Below, in pieces: positions 60,347 to 64,000 of a DNA stretch of 64,000 nt. The translations under genes and the position numbers were made by a program. Source of the stretch: Marispirochaeta sp964554875 (GTDB lineage Bacteria; Spirochaetota; Spirochaetia; JC444; Marispirochaetaceae); NCBI GenBank assembly GCA_964554875.1, contig CAZKQJ010000006.1, positions 1 to 64,000 of the forward strand, written 5' to 3'. Numbering within the stretch: the first letter of the stretch is position 1; every line of letters begins with the position of its first letter. The notes under the pieces were generated by a model that saw only the letters and a program-made list of their open reading frames with translations, ran no database searches and was not told where the DNA came from.

Positions 60347-61534
60347 TTGGAAAAATTTTCAAACGATACTGCTGATCTGTTTAGTTCAACGTACACGAAG
60401 AGGATGGAACTGATAGTTCAAGTCGTACAGAAATTGTCGCAGGCTAGGGACATTCAGACAATCATGAGAATTGTGCGTACAGCTGCCCGGGATTTGACCG
60501 GCGCTGATGGAGCTACGTTTATCCTAAAAGACGGTGATATGTGTTATTACGCTGAAGAAGATGCAATTTCTCCCTTATGGAAGAATCGAAAATTTCCTAT
60601 GGAAGCTTGTATCAGCGGGTGGGTGATGCAGAACGGTCAATCCGTCGTAATCGATGACATATATCAGGATAAGCGCATCCCGGCAGACGTATATCGCCCA
60701 ACCTTTGTCCACAGCCTTGCAATGGTTCCAATCCGTCGATCTTCACCGATTGGCGCCATAGGAAATTATTGGGCCAGTAACTATTCCGCCTCTCAAGAAG
60801 AGATAAATCTCCTTCAAGCGTTGGCAGATACAACCTGCGTTGCAATGGAAAATGTTGGTGTGTACCAGAACCTTGAGGAAATGGTCAAGAAACGTACCCG
60901 AGAATTACACCAGGAAATAGAAAAAAATCGAATGCTCATGAGGGAGCTTCAGCATCGGGTTAAAAATAACCTGACCATGGTCTCATCTTTTATTGGTCTT
61001 GCAGAGCCGAAGATAATAGATAAGAAAGCCCAAACCACACTGAAAGAAACCCGTCATCGTATAGAAACAGTCTCGGAGATCTATAAAATATTACACCAGC
61101 GCGGCGATATCAACCGGCTGGAATTAGGCAGCTATATCAAGCAACTTGCGTTATCGATTATTCAGTCCTTTGGAGGCGAAGAAAGCGGCATTCATCTTAT
61201 AACAGATGTTATAACTGTCAAGAGTGACATACAAACCGCTGTTATAGCGGGGCTCATAACAAATGAACTCCTTACAAATGCAGTAAAGCATGCCTTTCCT
61301 GATCAGAAAGAAGGGACCATTGAATTAAACCTTCAACAGAGTAAAGAAGGGGCTCTAATGCTTACGATAGCGGATACTGGAACCGGAATCCCTCAAGAAA
61401 TTTCCAAAGACAATTCTGATGGCCTGACATTGGTCAATCTTTTGTCAGAACAATTAGGCGGGACAGTGACAATCGATTCCGCTCATGGGACAAGGATCAT
61501 TGTGACATTCCATTCAAAAGTGACCCCCGACTGA
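60347..61534 (+). CDS. GAF-domain HisKA_2-type sensor kinase
   Basis: Soluble kinase of 395 aa with a TTG start. A GAF domain spans ~residues 20-175 (DLTGADGATFILKDGDMCYY, ISGWVMQNGQSVVIDDIYQD). A coiled segment then leads to the HisKA_2 box ELQHRVKNNLTMVSSFIGLA and an ATPase domain (NELLTNAVKHAFP, ADTGTGIPQEIS, DGLTLVNLLSEQLGG). No receiver is attached. Its architecture parallels the kinase at 56559-57722, though sequence identity looks modest. It may signal to the receiver-PAS protein between them. Confidence 0.9.
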   Translation: MEKFSNDTADLFSSTYTKRMELIVQVVQKLSQARDIQTIMRIVRTAARDLTGADGATFILKDGDMCYYAEEDAISPLWKNRKFPMEACISGWVMQNGQSVVIDDIYQDKRIPADVYRPTFVHSLAMVPIRRSSPIGAIGNYWASNYSASQEEINLLQALADTTCVAMENVGVYQNLEEMVKKRTRELHQEIEKNRMLMRELQHRVKNNLTMVSSFIGLAEPKIIDKKAQTTLKETRHRIETVSEIYKILHQRGDINRLELGSYIKQLALSIIQSFGGEESGIHLITDVITVKSDIQTAVIAGLITNELLTNAVKHAFPDQKEGTIELNLQQSKEGALMLTIADTGTGIPQEISKDNSDGLTLVNLLSEQLGGTVTIDSAHGTRIIVTFHSKVTPD

Positions 61535-61554
61535 AGTGGGGTCATATCACATTT

Positions 61555-62199
61555 TTATAATCCCACAATAAAAAAGAAAAATACAACTGGCCCCCAGACA
61601 AGGACTTCCAGCAGAATAATGACAGGGAACTGAAGCACCGTGCCCCTGAACCTTGTACCGGATTCTGTCTCCGGTACAGACTCGTCTCCGGGAGGCAGGG
61701 CCTGCATAAGAACCGAATCCATGCTGCCGATTATGTTTCTTACCTCCAGCCGACCCCGACCGTTCAGGATTTCCTCAAAGTAGTACATGGTCCGGGCGAG
61801 CATTCCCCCCAGGCGCCCGGGAAAACGGAGGTCCGGGGTAACCGAAAAAAGGGAGAGCAGCACAAGACCGCTCAGGGTGAACCCCTTCATGAGTCCCTGC
61901 TCCAGTGCTCCCGCCGTAAGGGTAACAGGACCAAGCTCCCAGAGAACCCGTCCCACAGGATTCAATAGATGGAAGAGAGTTATGGAGAGGATCATCATGG
62001 CATAGTAGAAGACCCGGATGCGCTTTCCTGCAAGAACTACGGCAACCGCAAAAACCAGGCAGTGCAGCAGCAGGAGCTCCAGGCTGGAGCTGAGAAAAAA
62101 GCCGGGAATCAGGGAAACCCCGGTCCAGAAACGGACGGTGGGGTTCATTATGCGGGCAAGCCTGTCAGGACGCCGCTTTTTCTTTACCGGCTTTTTCAT
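61555..62199 (-). CDS. EcfT/CbiQ-like membrane protein
   Basis: Protein of 214 aa starting MKKPVKKKRRPDRLARIMNP. The frame opens far upstream, but the ATG at 62199 overlaps the Gx gene stop by 4 nt and begins the conserved part. Four to five hydrophobic segments are visible, with short arginine-containing sequences (DLRFPGRLGGMLARTMYYFE) recalling the coupling helices of EcfT/CbiQ transmembrane proteins. No ATPase gene is adjacent. It sits in an operon with Gx and NusG-II proteins. Confidence 0.7.
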   Translation of the reverse strand: MKKPVKKKRRPDRLARIMNPTVRFWTGVSLIPGFFLSSSLELLLLHCLVFAVAVVLAGKRIRVFYYAMMILSITLFHLLNPVGRVLWELGPVTLTAGALEQGLMKGFTLSGLVLLSLFSVTPDLRFPGRLGGMLARTMYYFEEILNGRGRLEVRNIIGSMDSVLMQALPPGDESVPETESGTRFRGTVLQFPVIILLEVLVWGPVVFFFFIVGL

Positions 62200-62744
62200 G
62201 CTGTCTCCAGGGCGGAATCCTTCAGGGCCTTCCACCAGCGGGATTTCTCCGCGAAGCTGCGGGCAAAAAGACCGATAAAGAAGCCGGATCCCAGACCGAT
62301 GCCCAGGAACCATGGAAGAATACGCCAGGCCGCAGGACCGAAGATGAATACGATGGAAAGCAGAATCTGGGACATATTGCTCACCAGGGCACCAAGTACG
62401 CTGACGCCCAGAAAAGAGATGTTCGGCCGCAGATAGCGCCAGGCCAGCCACATGGCCAGACCGCTGGAAAAAGAGCCCGCCAGGGAGAAAAGGAACACAT
62501 AGGAGGCCATGGTACCGTTTACCATTCCCTGTCCCAGAACCTTGATCAGAATAAGGAGAAAATAGGTCCCGGTGGAGTCCTTCGAATCCGAACTCAGCAG
62601 ATCCAGGTAAAGGATTACCGGCAGGTTTGCCAGGCCCAGACGCATAAAGGGAATCGGACGGGGAAAGAGATATTCCACTGTAGATAGAAACAGGCTCAGC
62701 GCCCCGAGCATGGCAAGGCGGTTTAGGACTCTTTCATTGTACAT
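62196..62744 (-). CDS. Gx transporter-family membrane protein
   Basis: Protein of 182 aa with about five to six helices. It matches the Gx family, often annotated heptaprenyl diphosphate synthase component I: LGALSLFLSTVEYLFPRPIP, FMRLGLANLPVILYLDLL and MVNGTMASYVFLFSLAGSFS. Members resemble substrate-binding (S) components of ECF transporters and occur near flavin-based extracellular redox genes. It is translationally coupled to the EcfT-like gene and starts 11 nt after the NusG-II gene. Confidence 0.87.
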   Translation of the reverse strand: MYNERVLNRLAMLGALSLFLSTVEYLFPRPIPFMRLGLANLPVILYLDLLSSDSKDSTGTYFLLILIKVLGQGMVNGTMASYVFLFSLAGSFSSGLAMWLAWRYLRPNISFLGVSVLGALVSNMSQILLSIVFIFGPAAWRILPWFLGIGLGSGFFIGLFARSFAEKSRWWKALKDSALETA

Positions 62745-62755
62745 GGCAGCTCCTG

Positions 62756-63094
62756 CTAATCCCTGTCGCCGATATAGATAAAGACCTGATTCGGCAGACA
62801 GGCCGCCCAGTCCCCGGGTCTTTCCACGGTTCCCGACTGCACACAGAGTCCGTCAGGACAGTCGGAGTGAACAAAGCGGGCGGAGTCTTTTTCTATATGA
62901 ATGTGAGACTTCCCCACAGGACCCTTCAGCACCACGTCCCGCTCTTCCGAGAGAGGGTAGATTAGTCTGCCGCTGCTGTCTTCGATAATCAGATATCCTG
63001 TCTCTCCGGAACGCTGAAGACCGAAGCAGGTAAAAAGAATAAACACGACCAGGGAAAGAACAATCGCCGCCGCATCGTATCTGAGAATTTTCAT
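62756..63094 (-). CDS. NusG domain II-containing exported protein
   Basis: Protein of 112 aa. One N-terminal membrane helix (AAAIVLSLVVFILFTCFGL) is followed by an extracytoplasmic NusG_II domain with the typical Cys pair DCPDGLCVQSG near the middle. Related proteins are encoded with Gx and FMN-transfer genes. It begins an operon with the Gx and EcfT-like genes, behind the terminator of the flavocytochrome gene. Confidence 0.88.
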   Translation of the reverse strand: MKILRYDAAAIVLSLVVFILFTCFGLQRSGETGYLIIEDSSGRLIYPLSEERDVVLKGPVGKSHIHIEKDSARFVHSDCPDGLCVQSGTVERPGDWAACLPNQVFIYIGDRD

Positions 63095-63130
63095 CGAACT
63101 GGATCCTTCATCTTCTCCGGTTCAGACAGG

Positions 63131-63157
63131 AAAGGCCGTCCGCTGCGGACGGCCTTT
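63131..63157 (-). terminator. Terminator after flavocytochrome gene
   Basis: AAAGGCCGTCC pairs perfectly with GGACGGCCTTT around GCTGC. It stands 20 bp beyond the stop of the 63178 gene and before the NusG-II gene. Confidence 0.8.
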
Positions 63158-63177
63158 GTATTTATATACGACAGCTC

Positions 63178-64000
63178 TTATTCCGCTGCCGCGTTGGCTC
63201 CGGCGATCCTGCCGAATACATGGATATCCGGAAGGGCGTTTCCGCCGAGCCTGTTTGCTCCGTGGATTCCTCCGGTTGTTTCTCCGGCGGCATACAGTCC
63301 GGGGATCACCTTGCCCTCGGTGTCGATGACCTGAGCGCTCTCGTTTATCTTGATTCCGCCCATGGTGTGGTGAACTGTCGGGGTTCGCGCTCCCGCATAA
63401 TAGGGAGGGGTGTCGATCTTCTTGTCGAACAAGGTTCGTCCGAACCTGTCGGGCCCTCCGGTCTCCACAGCCTGGTTGAACTCGGCGACTGCGGCTTTCA
63501 GGTTTTCAGGATCAACGTCAATTTTTCCCGCCAGTTCCTCCAGGGAATCAGCCATGTAGGCTCTTCCCTGCTCAACCAGTTCGCCGATGGTTTCGTTAAA
63601 ATTGTTTTTGGTATCCATGGTGGGATAATTGTTCGAATCAAGAACAATCCACATAAAGGAGTCTTCCTGCTCAAAAAGCGCGTTAGTCATAACGTCCCTT
63701 CTGGCTCCTTCATCTACAAAGCGTTTTCCGTCCTTGTTGACAAAGATGCGGTTCTCGACTCCCTGTTCGATGTTTCCGGCAAGGCTTCCCGTGTTGGGGT
63801 CACCCATGGGCAGCAGCTGTATCTGTTCGAGCCCGATCAGATCGGCACCCACCATCTCGGCAAGGGCAAGGCCGTCGCCGGTAGCTCCCGGGTGGTTGGT
63901 GGACTTGATGTTCTTCAGGGAAGGCCAGATCTCATTGTATTTCTCTCGCTTTTCCACGTCGTTTCCGAACCCGCCGGTGGCAATGATAACCGCCTTTTTC
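63178..64000 (-). CDS. Flavocytochrome c/fumarate-reductase-like flavoprotein (3' part)
   Basis: The C-terminal 273 codons of an FAD-binding-2 family reductase; the 5' part lies beyond the window. Visible are AVIIATGGFGND (FAD domain), NHPGATGDGLALAEMVGADL, NKDGKRFVDEG, PYYAGARTPTVHHTMGGIKI with the substrate-binding His, and GLYAAGETTGGIHGANRLGG closing the FAD site. Such enzymes reduce fumarate, urocanate or related enoates, often outside the cytoplasm with FMN-modified domains. The neighbouring NusG-II/Gx genes fit that context. Confidence 0.9.
   Translation of the reverse strand, partial: KKAVIIATGGFGNDVEKREKYNEIWPSLKNIKSTNHPGATGDGLALAEMVGADLIGLEQIQLLPMGDPNTGSLAGNIEQGVENRIFVNKDGKRFVDEGARRDVMTNALFEQEDSFMWIVLDSNNYPTMDTKNNFNETIGELVEQGRAYMADSLEELAGKIDVDPENLKAAVAEFNQAVETGGPDRFGRTLFDKKIDTPPYYAGARTPTVHHTMGGIKINESAQVIDTEGKVIPGLYAAGETTGGIHGANRLGGNALPDIHVFGRIAGANAAAE

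Overview
The window looks like a scaffold from a free-living, moderately GC-rich spirochaete (Spirochaetia, probably Spirochaetales). This is inferred from gene content and from lipoprotein-like leaders ending in GGKGES, GGQSES or GSQETG; no 16S rRNA gene is present. It carries two TRAP transport loci, several c-di-GMP and two-component signalling proteins, a full selenocysteine machinery and many decaying genes. One 100-N scaffold gap lies at 4276-4375.

Layout. 0-7.2 kb: a MITE-like repeat, an AAA/DUF4143 ATPase, a sodium:solute symporter, a VapBC pair, tRNA-Leu(CAG) followed by reiterated tRNA 3'-end plus terminator modules, a DUF433/DUF5615 pair, a degenerate tRNA-Leu 3' half, and a 7TM-PAS-GGDEF protein. 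7.2-13.4 kb: a catabolic operon (TRAP P-Q-M, HpcH/HpaI aldolase, FGGY kinase, GntR regulator) with candidate operators upstream. 13.4-18.4 kb: an exported thiol-redox operon (thioredoxin, DipZ-like CcdA/TlpA protein, decayed secreted MsrB) next to an OmpR-type two-component system. 18.5-28.7 kb: a diguanylate cyclase, TIGR04076 protein, aldo/keto reductase, NhaC-type antiporter, a second MITE, an MFS permease, a methyltransferase, a sulfatase-fold membrane enzyme and an unusual CDP-alcohol phosphatidyltransferase/FkbM fusion. 28.8-34.4 kb: a translationally coupled pterin/flavin-type operon, a glycosyltransferase and a ferric-reductase-like pair.

34.4-45 kb is a catabolic island: TRAP Q-cyclase-P-M, a COG4091 dehydrogenase/SAF protein, and broken remains of a tetronate pathway (otnK, otnC, a zinc-type dehydrogenase). 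A PrpR-type sigma-54 activator appears to control it. Two good -24/-12 promoters each have a TTGCA-N4-TGCAA-like site about 190 bp upstream. 45-51.4 kb is the selenium locus: selD, itself with an in-frame UGA at codon 17, a probable selC-selA-selB operon, and a peroxiredoxin whose catalytic position is UGA.

51.4-56.5 kb is a type III polyketide synthase cluster with a flavin hydroxylase, two methyltransferases and an NDH-2-like oxidoreductase, suggesting an alkylquinone or phenolic lipid. 56.5-61.5 kb holds two HisKA_2-type kinases and a receiver-multi-PAS protein with a 9-base C tract near its 3' end. 61.5-64 kb holds Gx, EcfT-like, NusG-II and a flavocytochrome/fumarate-reductase-like gene that runs off the window. 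The pathway proposals rest on family recognition and context only; no database searches were possible.
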